From positions 24,714 to 88,713 of the forward strand of contig NZ_LKKW01000002.1 of assembly GCF_001891165.1 (NCBI RefSeq): a DNA stretch of 64,000 bases. The letters run 5' to 3'. The notes beneath the pieces were generated by a model, which was not told the DNA's origin, did not search any database, and saw only the letters and a program-made list of their open reading frames with translations. This DNA is from Streptobacillus ratti (GTDB lineage: Bacteria > Fusobacteriota > Fusobacteriia > Fusobacteriales > Leptotrichiaceae). Both the position numbers and the translations under genes were made by a program. Shown here one piece after another: positions 26,258 to 34,440 of this stretch; position 1 is the stretch's first letter, and the number at the start of each line of letters is the position of its first letter.

Positions 26258-27064
26258 CTACCCTCCATTTACTTGTAATCTAATTTTAGCTTTGCTATAT
26301 ACTACATTAACAACTATCCATAATATTATGCACCATATCGCTTGAATTAATAATATTTTGACAGAATTATATCTTGAAAATTTATTTAATAATATAGAAA
26401 CTGATCCAAAATTAATGTAGTAAAAAGGTGTAAGTTCTAAAAATTTAACTACCCTATCAGGATAAAAACTTAATGGAAATAGTTGTCCTGTAACTATCAT
26501 TAATATTGCATTTTCTAACATTATAAAGCCCCAAATATAGTTGACAAAAAAAGAACAAAATCCAACTAATATACTTATTTCAAAATTTATAATAATACTA
26601 AATAATAATGAAACAGTATAAAATAAAATACTTCCTAGAGTTATTTCAGACTTTATATTAAATATATTCATATATATTATTAACATTGATATTATTGGTA
26701 AAAATAACATTGTTAGGTTATATAAAACTTGCCCTATTCCTTCTCCTACTAATTTTTTTATATAAGATACTGGTCTTATGAAACTATTTGTTATTTCCCC
26801 ACTTTTAACTTCGTTAGAAATTATTCTTGCTATATCTACATTTATTATCATGGCTGTCAAATTAGACATAAGAGTATACAGTATAATTGAATTAAAGCTA
26901 TAGCCCTCTATTGTGGGTTTACCAGAACTATTATAAACCACAGACCATAAAAATAGCATCCCTAAAATATTAAATATCCCTGATAACACAGAAATCCAGA
27001 TATCCCATTTATATACTAAACTTCTTTTCAAGCTATTTCTTGAATAAATACTAATTATCTTCAT
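26258..27064 (-). CDS. ABC-2 permease (DUF990-like), module 2 subunit B
   Basis: 268 aa, six predicted helices, paralogous to the protein at 28936-29742: both have the loop S-G-x-I-x-x-x-x-I-R-P-V-S (here SGEITNSFIRPVSYIKK near residue 88) and end in a short basic segment plus Gly-Gly. It forms a heterodimer with subunit A by inference. There is no good ribosome site directly before the ATG; the nearest, AAAGGAAG, lies about 45 nt upstream across a hairpin (27074-27111). Confidence 0.78.
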   Translation of the reverse strand: MKIISIYSRNSLKRSLVYKWDIWISVLSGIFNILGMLFLWSVVYNSSGKPTIEGYSFNSIILYTLMSNLTAMIINVDIARIISNEVKSGEITNSFIRPVSYIKKLVGEGIGQVLYNLTMLFLPIISMLIIYMNIFNIKSEITLGSILFYTVSLLFSIIINFEISILVGFCSFFVNYIWGFIMLENAILMIVTGQLFPLSFYPDRVVKFLELTPFYYINFGSVSILLNKFSRYNSVKILLIQAIWCIILWIVVNVVYSKAKIRLQVNGG

Positions 27065-27073
27065 TTCATTTTT

Positions 27074-27111
27074 AAGACTAAATAATAATATTTAATATTA
27101 ATGTTAGTCTT
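27074..27111 (-). promoter_or_regulatory. Hairpin between Shine-Dalgarno and start of module 2 subunit B
   Basis: Perfect 8-bp inverted repeat AAGACTAA / TTAGTCTT (arms 27111-27104 and 27081-27074) with a 22-nt AT loop. AAAGG sits just 5' of the stem in the mRNA and the ATG about 10 nt 3' of it, so folding would bring them to normal spacing. Confidence 0.5.
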
Positions 27112-27182
27112 CCTTTCTGAAAAATTTTAATTTTATAATAGGTCTTATTTTGATATTTTTTATTCTCTATTTTAACATCTTT

Positions 27183-28091
27183 CTATAATTCATATAAATT
27201 AATTAAAATATTTTCCAATGTTTGTTCATTTATTTCTAAATTTATTACTTGATTTTTTTCTATAATTTCTTTCATAGCATTTAAAAATTCATCTTTTGAT
27301 TTTAATTTTAATTTATATTTTAAATCATCTATTTTTTCTTTTATGTAACTATCACTAATTTCAAATTCACTGTCATTTTTTATTTCAACCATTATTTCAT
27401 GAGTTATACCAGATTTTTTTAAAAGTTCATCTATATTCCCTTTATAATAAAGAAGTCCTTTATTAATTATCATAATCTTTTGAGTAACATTTTCTATATC
27501 TTCTAAATCATGTGATGTTATAACTACAGTTGTATTAAATTCCTTATTTATTTTTTTTATTAATTCATGAATATTTTTCTTAGATTTTACATCTAATCCT
27601 ATTGTAGGTTCATCTAAGAATACTAATTCTGGATTATGTAAAAAAGTTGCAACTAATTCACATTTAGTCTTTTGTCCTAAACTTAATTCTCTAACTGGTT
27701 TATTCTCTAGTCCATTCAACTCTAATATCTCACTTAATTTTTTTAAATTATTTCTAAACTCTTCATCTGGTATGTCATATATTCTTTTTAAAATATAATA
27801 TGTGTCAATAGATGGTAAATCCCATTCTAGTTGCGATCTTTGACCAAACATTACCCCTATATTTTTAACATATTTTTTTCTATTTTTTTGAGGTTCTACA
27901 CCATTTATTAATATAGTTCCACTTGTTGGTTTTAATATTCCAGATAACATCTTTATAGTTGTACTTTTACCAGCTCCATTTACACCAAGAAACCCTATTA
28001 TATCCCCTTTTTCAACTTCAAATGAAATCCCTTTTATTGCTTCAAAGTCCTTAAATTTCTTAGTCAATTTTTCAACTTTTATATAACTCAT
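27183..28091 (-). CDS. ABC-2 exporter ATP-binding protein, module 1
   Basis: 302-aa ATPase. Walker A GVNGAGKST near 36-44, signature LSLGQKTKCELVATFLHNP near 137-155 and Walker B FLDEPTIGLD near 158-167. MFGQRSQLEWDL at the Q-loop marks the same subgroup as its homologue in module 2. The C-terminus (about 220-302) is a divergent accessory domain. AAGGAG precedes ATG. It follows its two permeases and precedes module 2 by 118 bp. Confidence 0.86.
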   Translation of the reverse strand: MSYIKVEKLTKKFKDFEAIKGISFEVEKGDIIGFLGVNGAGKSTTIKMLSGILKPTSGTILINGVEPQKNRKKYVKNIGVMFGQRSQLEWDLPSIDTYYILKRIYDIPDEEFRNNLKKLSEILELNGLENKPVRELSLGQKTKCELVATFLHNPELVFLDEPTIGLDVKSKKNIHELIKKINKEFNTTVVITSHDLEDIENVTQKIMIINKGLLYYKGNIDELLKKSGITHEIMVEIKNDSEFEISDSYIKEKIDDLKYKLKLKSKDEFLNAMKEIIEKNQVINLEINEQTLENILINLYEL

Positions 28092-28142
28092 TTAATTATC
28101 TCCTTATATTTTAATTTTGTATTTTAGTAATCAAATTACCTA

Positions 28143-28934
28143 CTAATTTCCTACTGATGAATATTTTTTTTCTAATTTTTTAAATAATAAATATGACATT
28201 ACAAAAAAAAGTATTCCTGCTAAAGGAAAAAATAAGTCTAAATAATTATTTTGAGGTTTAATCTTATTTAATATTATACTTATTGGATAATATGATACTA
28301 ATGTTACTGGCAATATATATGAGAAAAAATCTTGTATATATTTTGGAAATACATCTTTTGGATATTGCATCATTGATACACTTCCTTGTATAAATATTCC
28401 TGTAAATTCAATATATTGTGTAAATAGAAATGTTAATGAGCCTACAGCAATATATATTCCAGCATAAAGACTTGTTGATGAAGCTAAAACAAATAACAAG
28501 TAGATTAGCTTATATATATTACTAATGTGTTCAAAATTATAGAATAAACCAATAATTAAAACAAATATAGCTAATAATAACCTACCTATTCTCACGGGCT
28601 GAAAATTATATGCAGAAATTTGTAGCAATGTAGAATATGGTCTTAATAAATATCTATCGTATTTCCCCTCTCTTATTATAGATTGAATATTTGATTCAAA
28701 TCCTCTAAAAAATACTTCTGAAAATGAAAACGAAAAGTTAATTATTCCATAAAGTAAAAAAACTTCTGTTAATTTCCAATTATTTAAACTTCCAAATTTA
28801 TTAAATAAAGATAATAATCCTAAAAATTCAAATAATATTATTAGTAATTGATTAAATAATCCTACCATAAAATTAGCTTTATAGACTAAATTAGATTTTA
28901 AAACCATTTTTATTATATGTATATATTTTAGCAT
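28143..28934 (-). CDS. ABC-2 permease (DUF990-like), module 1 subunit A
   Basis: 263 aa with six predicted helices. The REGKYDRYLLRPYSTLLQI loop near residues 88-106 (quoted within limit) is the DUF990-type signature shared with module 2 subunit A. I take ATG 28934, which has GGAGG six bases upstream; a codon-1 start at 28946 would overlap the previous gene. Part of a six-gene exporter cluster with unknown substrate. Confidence 0.78.
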   Translation of the reverse strand: MLKYIHIIKMVLKSNLVYKANFMVGLFNQLLIILFEFLGLLSLFNKFGSLNNWKLTEVFLLYGIINFSFSFSEVFFRGFESNIQSIIREGKYDRYLLRPYSTLLQISAYNFQPVRIGRLLLAIFVLIIGLFYNFEHISNIYKLIYLLFVLASSTSLYAGIYIAVGSLTFLFTQYIEFTGIFIQGSVSMMQYPKDVFPKYIQDFFSYILPVTLVSYYPISIILNKIKPQNNYLDLFFPLAGILFFVMSYLLFKKLEKKYSSVGN

Positions 28935-28935
28935 A

Positions 28936-29742
28936 CTAACCTCCATAAATTTCTAATCTACTTGTAAATTTCTCATAGACTTTTTTAGAATATTTATAAA
29001 ATATAAATATCCATATAAGTTGTATCATTATTTGTAAAAAAATCTCCTTATAATCATAAACACCATTAAATATTAATGCTGGTGTATCTACGATAAATTT
29101 AAATGGTTGATATTTTAAATACACAACTAACTCTTTAGGATAAAAAGATAATGGAATTATCATACCTGATAACATAAAAGTAAGAGATGTAATCAAACCT
29201 ATAAAATTAGAGATTGATGTAAATATGAAACACAGACTATATATTGAAACAGTAATCAACGAACTTAATATAGTAGATAAAAAAATACTTATTAAGAAAA
29301 AGAAAAATATATAGATTTTAGGTAATATTATTGAAATCTCACTTAAATTAAAGATAGGGAATATAAGTAATACAATTATAAACATAGGTACTGACCTTAC
29401 TAAAAATCCAACTAATCTCCATGAAAATGTTTTAGAAAAAATTGAATTAAATATACTAACAGGTCTAATCAAATCAATGGAAATAGTACCCGTCCTAATA
29501 GAATCAAAATCTTTCCAATTTATATTCCAAGGAACTATCATAAATAAAAATTGTGTCATCCAAATATATGTAATAGTTTGAGAAACACTCATTGGCGATA
29601 ACAATTCATTTTGGGAAACAAACGCAGTTATTGTATATATTCTAAATATTGCGAAAAATAACTGTGTTACTATTCCAGAAATAATTGATATTACAAATTT
29701 TTTTGAAAGTTTCATTTCTTTAATAATTTGGCTAAGTAACAT
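28936..29742 (-). CDS. ABC-2 permease (DUF990-like), module 1 subunit B
   Basis: 268 aa, six predicted helices. RTGTISIDLIRPVSIFN near residue 85 matches the loop of its paralogue in module 2. First gene of the six-gene cluster. Excellent ribosome site (AGGAGG) and a consensus promoter upstream with a palindrome across the -10 box. The family includes antibiotic and viologen exporters, so drug or toxic-compound efflux is a reasonable but unproven role. Confidence 0.8.
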   Translation of the reverse strand: MLLSQIIKEMKLSKKFVISIISGIVTQLFFAIFRIYTITAFVSQNELLSPMSVSQTITYIWMTQFLFMIVPWNINWKDFDSIRTGTISIDLIRPVSIFNSIFSKTFSWRLVGFLVRSVPMFIIVLLIFPIFNLSEISIILPKIYIFFFFLISIFLSTILSSLITVSIYSLCFIFTSISNFIGLITSLTFMLSGMIIPLSFYPKELVVYLKYQPFKFIVDTPALIFNGVYDYKEIFLQIMIQLIWIFIFYKYSKKVYEKFTSRLEIYGG

Positions 29743-29784
29743 TAAATAATCCTCCTTTTATATTTTTTATTCTACTAAATTTTA

Positions 29785-29811
29785 ATTAGCTTTTTATTAT
29801 ACCCAGCTAAT
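29785..29811. promoter_or_regulatory. Palindrome covering the -10 box of the ABC-2 cluster
   Basis: ATTAGCT (29785-29791) and AGCTAAT (29805-29811) are exact inverted repeats 13 bp apart, with the -10 box (29796-29801) between them. The position and dyad symmetry suggest a repressor operator. No regulator gene is adjacent. Confidence 0.6.
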
Positions 29812-29824
29812 ACTATTTTGTCAA
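29796..29824 (-). promoter_or_regulatory. Promoter of the ABC-2 exporter cluster
   Basis: Minus strand TTGACA (29824-29819), 17 bp, TATAAT (29801-29796): full consensus, about 54 bp before the first ATG. Confidence 0.82.
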
Positions 29825-29884
29825 GACAAAAAACTACACCTACAAAATCTCCTAAATTCCAAAAGTAAGTGTCCAAAAAAGAAG

Positions 29885-29913
29885 TTGAAAAAAAATAGGA
29901 TATACAGTACAAT
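29885..29913 (+). promoter_or_regulatory. Transposase promoter
   Basis: TTGAAA (29885-29890), 17 bp, TACAAT (29908-29913). Transcription would start near 29920, which argues against the ATG at 29919 as start codon. Confidence 0.6.
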
Positions 29914-29951
29914 CATAAATGACGAAATCTATTGAAAGGAACTGTATATCC

Positions 29952-31046
29952 ATGACTAATAATAACACATATTTTGAAATTAATAAAGAGAAAAAATTTA
30001 AACACCTTACTAAAGTTGATAGAGGTATAATATCTCATATCCTTAAAGAACATAACATTAAAGATTTAACCAAATATATTATTAAGCCCTCTACTAAAAA
30101 CAGAAAATATTTTATCTCTGTATTAAATAAAATTTCTATTTCTTTAAATAAATCTATCAAAACTATTAAAAGAGAAATAACTAGAGGTACTATTAAACAA
30201 CTTGATATTTTCTATAGACCTATTTTAATTTATGCTTTTAATATATCTCATGATAAATATAGAGAAAGAATTACTAAAAAAGAATTACCTCTTAAAATTG
30301 ATAATAATACTAAATTACCTTTTGAAATAGCTAGATTATTAAATAATAAATTTTCTCCTTATGCTATTATTCAAATTCTTAAGAGTAAGTATAATATTAA
30401 CTTTTCTATTCAAACTCTATATAATTATATACATAAAGATTTATTTAAGTTTGTTGGATATAAAAAAGTTGATAATACAATAATATATAAGAGTAAGGGT
30501 AATAGAACATATAATAAAAGAGTTATTAAATCTGGTGGTTTATCTATTGATGATAGAGAAGATTTAGTTAATTTTAGAGAAATATTAGGGCATTGGGAGA
30601 TTGATACTGTTGTTGGAATTAGAGAGGGTAAATCTAAAGTTATACTTACTCTTACTGAAAGAGTTTCAAGATTAAATATTGTTACTTTATTAGATGCTAA
30701 GACTAATGATAATGTTATTAAAGAGGTTAAGAAGATAATTAAAAGTAATAAGTATTTAATTCATTCTATTACTTCTGATAATGGTGTTGAATTTTCTAAT
30801 GTTAAGGATATTAACGATTTGGGGGTTAAGTGGTATTTTGCTCATCCTTATTGTTCTAATCAGAGAGGTTCTAATGAGAATAATAATAAGTTTATTAGAA
30901 GATTTATTAATAAGGGTAAGTCTATGAATAATTTAAAGAAAAAAGATGTTAAATTTATTGAAAATTTTATGAATAATTATCCTAGAAAAATTTTCAATTC
31001 TTCAACATCTTTACAAGTTTATGAGTGCTTGTTAAATCTTATTTAA
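29952..31046 (+). CDS. IS30-family transposase
   Basis: 364 aa (375 if the ATG at 29919 were used, but that lies at the predicted transcription start). N-terminal helix-turn-helix region with LNKSIKTIKREITRG, the IS30 DNA-binding pattern. The DDE catalytic core has GHWEIDTVVG near residue 215 (first Asp), SITSDNGVEF near 280 (second Asp) and a Glu in SNQRGSNENNNKFIRR near 318. The C-terminus HPYCSNQRGSNEN context is IS30-typical. The frame is intact, so the element may be active. AAAGGA lies upstream of the start. Confidence 0.92.
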   Translation: MTNNNTYFEINKEKKFKHLTKVDRGIISHILKEHNIKDLTKYIIKPSTKNRKYFISVLNKISISLNKSIKTIKREITRGTIKQLDIFYRPILIYAFNISHDKYRERITKKELPLKIDNNTKLPFEIARLLNNKFSPYAIIQILKSKYNINFSIQTLYNYIHKDLFKFVGYKKVDNTIIYKSKGNRTYNKRVIKSGGLSIDDREDLVNFREILGHWEIDTVVGIREGKSKVILTLTERVSRLNIVTLLDAKTNDNVIKEVKKIIKSNKYLIHSITSDNGVEFSNVKDINDLGVKWYFAHPYCSNQRGSNENNNKFIRRFINKGKSMNNLKKKDVKFIENFMNNYPRKIFNSSTSLQVYECLLNLI

Positions 31047-31130
31047 TTCTTTTTTTGGACACTTACTTTTGGAATTTAGGATCTTTTGTGGTGTAGTATT
31101 TTCAATCTTTAGTATTAATACTTACTTTAT

Positions 31131-32426
31131 TTATTGACCTAAATTTGTTAATAATGCTCTAAAACTTGCTTGTATATCCTTATAAGCTAACTCTGGTGTA
31201 GCAGGTTTTTTAGCTTCCCATGAAAGAATAGCATTTTCCCATGTTTCCCATACTTGTTCCCATTCTTTAAATAAAGGTCTTGATACTGATACTTCATATC
31301 CATCTATAACAGCATTTATAGCTTTTTTATCTAAATCAGATAAATCAACTTTAGCATAATCTTCTTTAGAAACATGTGGCATAACCTTACTTGTATATCT
31401 ATAAAAATCAGCAGCATATTCAGGATTCATAATTTCAGCTATCACAGCCTCTGATAAAGCCAATTTATTAGCATCTTCTTCATTTCTAGCATTGATAGAT
31501 AATGCCCAACCACCTTGCCAGTGTTTTAATTCTTTACCTGCAAATTTAGCTGTGTTAAGTGCTGCCACATCAAAATCATCTCCAACTAATCCTGACCAAG
31601 CAGATAATTCCCATGGACCTGCAATTCTAACTGAACCTTTTTTACCAGTTTTAAAATTATCGTCCATGTATCCATAAACTGCTGTTGTATCAAATAAAGG
31701 AAGTTTTTTATCATTTGATGCTTTCCAATATTTATGTAAACCAACAAACATTTTTTGCATATCTGGAGTTAGTTCTGACCAATCTTTTATTAAATCAGAA
31801 AAGAATTTATCTCCGTCTTTAGCTAATAACTCAACTCCAAAAGCGTTAGTTATAGCAACACCCCACCAACCATTTATAATTGGTATCATTCCAACTTCAG
31901 GTGAAATTTCAGCAAAATCTAAATTAGATAAATCTACTCCATTTATTACAACATTTTTAGTATTATATCCTAATAACAATGTTTCAATATTAAAAGGGAA
32001 TCCAAAATATGAATCATTAAATTTTAAATGTCCTCCAAGTCCTTTATCAAAATCTCCAAATCCTCCAAGTTTTACACCTAAAGCTTTAGCATCAAATGGA
32101 GCTAATACATCTTTTTTATAAAGAGATTCCATTTTATGTAATGGAACAGCAAATACATCTGCCACATCTTCATTTTCAGCATTAGTTTCTTCAATAGCTT
32201 GAATATGGTCAAAAGAACCAATAACTTTTAAATCTATTTTAGCTTCAGGATTTTTTTCTTTAACTCTAGCTATAGCTTCTTCATAATAAGGTGCCCAAGT
32301 TTTTTCAGCTTGTACAACTATATGTCCTGTTAAACCATTGTTAGTTTTTTCTGATATTTTAGAACCACAAGATAGTAATAAAGAAAACATTAAAATTCCA
32401 CTTGTAACAAGTTTTTTTAAATTCAT
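31131..32426 (-). CDS. Maltose/maltodextrin-binding lipoprotein, copy 2
   Basis: 431-aa solute-binding lipoprotein, signal ending in LLLSC. It is collinear with malE copy 1 over its whole length; differences are scattered substitutions such as WGVAITNAFG for WAVAITNGFG and YRYTSKVMPHV for YKITGKIMPNV. It is transcribed alone from a promoter with the same layout and the identical MalR operator. It has no permease of its own, so it probably feeds MalFGK. The copies may differ in ligand preference (maltose against longer dextrins); this is inference. Its terminator is interrupted by an IS. Confidence 0.9.
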   Translation of the reverse strand: MNLKKLVTSGILMFSLLLSCGSKISEKTNNGLTGHIVVQAEKTWAPYYEEAIARVKEKNPEAKIDLKVIGSFDHIQAIEETNAENEDVADVFAVPLHKMESLYKKDVLAPFDAKALGVKLGGFGDFDKGLGGHLKFNDSYFGFPFNIETLLLGYNTKNVVINGVDLSNLDFAEISPEVGMIPIINGWWGVAITNAFGVELLAKDGDKFFSDLIKDWSELTPDMQKMFVGLHKYWKASNDKKLPLFDTTAVYGYMDDNFKTGKKGSVRIAGPWELSAWSGLVGDDFDVAALNTAKFAGKELKHWQGGWALSINARNEEDANKLALSEAVIAEIMNPEYAADFYRYTSKVMPHVSKEDYAKVDLSDLDKKAINAVIDGYEVSVSRPLFKEWEQVWETWENAILSWEAKKPATPELAYKDIQASFRALLTNLGQ

Positions 32427-32455
32427 AATTTTTCACTCCTAATTTATTTTATTTA

Positions 32456-32469
32456 TGCAATCGTTTGCA
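32456..32469. promoter_or_regulatory. MalR operator of malE copy 2
   Basis: TGCAATCGTTTGCA, identical to the site at 24294-24307 and at the same distance (12 bp) downstream of the -10 box. Confidence 0.82.
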
Positions 32470-32481
32470 ATTTACATTAAC

Positions 32482-32509
32482 ATTATATTCCAATAATCTT
32501 TATTGTCAA
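32482..32509 (-). promoter_or_regulatory. Promoter of malE copy 2
   Basis: Minus strand TTGACA (32509-32504), 16 bp, TATAAT (32487-32482). Confidence 0.82.
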
Positions 32510-32620
32510 TATCTACATTAATATTTTTTATACTCTCACATTAAATTAGAGTGTGTTTTAATTACTAAAACATTAATATTTTCTATATTATTTTATATTA
32601 TGAAATTTTTCATACATTTT

Positions 32621-34426
32621 TTATATATTTTTTTCTAATATTAAAATATTTAATGGTTTAACTGTGTATTCATTTACTATATTTATTTCTTCACATTCAA
32701 CCTTATTAAATTCATTAAAAATTACAGTATATTTTCCACTATCTAAAATAATATTTTGTTCTTCCTTACTTACATTAGCTATAATATATATATTTCCAAA
32801 TGAATATGCTAACACATTATCATCTGCTTTAATAAGTTTAAATACTTCATCTATTTTTTCATAACTATCTAATTTAAGTATTTTTTTATCTTTCCTATAA
32901 CTAATTAAATCTGATAAATATTTTACATATTCACTATATTTTTCAGCCCTATCAAAATCAAATTTATTTATTTCATCACTTGATTTATATGAATTTTCTA
33001 CTCCATTTTTTGTTCTAAAAAATTCCTGACCTGCATGTATAAATGGTATACCTTGCGACATCATAATTAAAGTTGTAGCAATAGATTGCATTTTAACTCT
33101 ATCTTCTAAACTATCATAATTGTTAGTTATTTCTATGTGGTCATAAACTGTATTATTATCATGTGCCTCAATATATTGTATTAATTGATTTGGTGCAATA
33201 TATGATTTTAAGCCCTTACCACCCTTAATGCTAGATAAAAGTCTTTCATCAAATCTTCCACCACTTACAAAACCTTGACCAAGTCTTTCATATGTAGAAC
33301 CTCTTAAGCTATCCCTAATATCATCATTAAAAAATGCGATATTTGGCATTTTATAAGCATTTAATTGATTTGCTTTTAAATCATTACTTAGAGAAGTAGC
33401 AAGATCCCAACCCTCACCAAGGAGTATTATACTTTCATCTATTTTATCTAATTCTCTTCTGATTTCATTCATAGTTTCAACATCTAATATTCCCATTAAG
33501 TCAAATCTAAATCCATCAAGATTAAATTCACTTGCCCAATATTTAACACTATCAACTATATATTTTCTTATCATAGCTCTTTCACTTGCAACATCATTCC
33601 CACAACCAGTACCATTACTAAAATGGAAATATTCTGTTTTTCTAAAAGCATAATTTGGTATAGTTTTAGATAAAGAATGAGCAAGTGCATCATATACGTG
33701 ATTATACACTACATCCATAATTACTCTTATTCCATTTTTATGTAAAATTTCTACCATTTCTTTTAATTCATTTATTCTTGAATAAGGATCGTTAGGATTA
33801 CTTGAATATGAACCCTCAGGTACATTGTAATTTACAGGGTCATATCCCCAGTTATATCTTAAATCAGGATTTAATTCATCTACTGAATCAGTTGAATAAT
33901 CATATATTGGTAAAAGTTGAACATGAGTAATTCCTAATTTTTTCAAATAATTTAATTGTTTTTCTTCAACTACCCCTAAATATTTACCTCTATTTTTAGC
34001 AGTTAATGTAAAATCTCTAATATGTAATTCATATATTACTGAATCTAACATATTAAACTTAGGTATTCTATTACCCTTTAAAGTTTTAGATAAATCAACT
34101 ACAACTGATTTACCTGAATTTGCTTCACTAGCAATAGCATATGGATCAGTTGTTTCAAAAACTTCTCCCTCAAAAAATGTCTTATACATATATGGAATTT
34201 TATCTAAATCTCCATTTACAGTTAATTCAAAAATACCTTTATCAATATCTTTTATCATTTCTAAAACTTGATTATTAATTAATAATTCAACTTTAGTTGC
34301 AGTAGGAGCAAATACTCTAAAAACAGTATTTTCTTTAGAATATTCTATACCTAATTTACCGTCATACTTATATCTTAAATCTAAACCTAAATTTCTTAAA
34401 TCATTATCTATTTTTCTTGTTATCAT
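32621..34426 (-). CDS. pulA: Type I pullulanase
   Basis: Debranching enzyme that splits alpha-1,6 links in pullulan, glycogen fragments and branched dextrins. 601 aa, no signal peptide, hence cytoplasmic. Residues about 20-100 are the CBM48-like N domain (TVFRVFAPTATKVELL). YNWGYDPVNY near 187 is the diagnostic type I pullulanase motif. GFRFDLMGILD near 305 holds the nucleophile Asp, LLGEGWD near 335 the acid Glu and YIEAHDNNTVYD near 425 the third Asp. It lies 14 bp after malQ, third gene of malR-malQ-pulA. Confidence 0.94.
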   Translation of the reverse strand: MITRKIDNDLRNLGLDLRYKYDGKLGIEYSKENTVFRVFAPTATKVELLINNQVLEMIKDIDKGIFELTVNGDLDKIPYMYKTFFEGEVFETTDPYAIASEANSGKSVVVDLSKTLKGNRIPKFNMLDSVIYELHIRDFTLTAKNRGKYLGVVEEKQLNYLKKLGITHVQLLPIYDYSTDSVDELNPDLRYNWGYDPVNYNVPEGSYSSNPNDPYSRINELKEMVEILHKNGIRVIMDVVYNHVYDALAHSLSKTIPNYAFRKTEYFHFSNGTGCGNDVASERAMIRKYIVDSVKYWASEFNLDGFRFDLMGILDVETMNEIRRELDKIDESIILLGEGWDLATSLSNDLKANQLNAYKMPNIAFFNDDIRDSLRGSTYERLGQGFVSGGRFDERLLSSIKGGKGLKSYIAPNQLIQYIEAHDNNTVYDHIEITNNYDSLEDRVKMQSIATTLIMMSQGIPFIHAGQEFFRTKNGVENSYKSSDEINKFDFDRAEKYSEYVKYLSDLISYRKDKKILKLDSYEKIDEVFKLIKADDNVLAYSFGNIYIIANVSKEEQNIILDSGKYTVIFNEFNKVECEEINIVNEYTVKPLNILILEKNI

Positions 34427-34440
34427 TACTACACCCTTAC

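Larger units (their letters stand above)
29851..31080 (+). mobile_element. IS30-family insertion sequence, complete
   Basis: 1230 bp bounded by 30-bp perfect terminal inverted repeats beginning CCTAAATTCCAAAAGTAAGT (29851-29880 and 31051-31080). One transposase gene fills the interior, with its own promoter. Directly repeated ATCT at both ends (29847-29850, 31081-31084) is a probable target duplication. The left end of a second copy, about 93 % identical over the 143 visible bases, lies at 63858-64000. Confidence 0.9.
29833..31097 (-). terminator. malE copy 2 terminator split by the insertion sequence
   Basis: The flanks of the IS are inverted repeats of each other: ACTACACCTACAAAA (29833-29847) and TTTTGTGGTGTAGT (31084-31097), differing by one inserted T. 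Joining them recreates a 14-bp terminator stem followed by six T on the minus strand, 35 bp after the malE copy 2 stop. The IS occupies its loop. Confidence 0.72.

Noticed and set aside
29919..29951. Eleven-residue N-terminal extension of the transposase (MTKSIERNCIS).
   Set aside because: The predicted promoter (29885-29913) would start transcription at about 29920, after this ATG; AAAGGA favours the ATG at 29952.
32540..32562. Hairpin-like ACTCT / AGAGT downstream of pulA considered as its terminator.
   Set aside because: Five-bp stem with a long loop and no T tract in the pulA direction.
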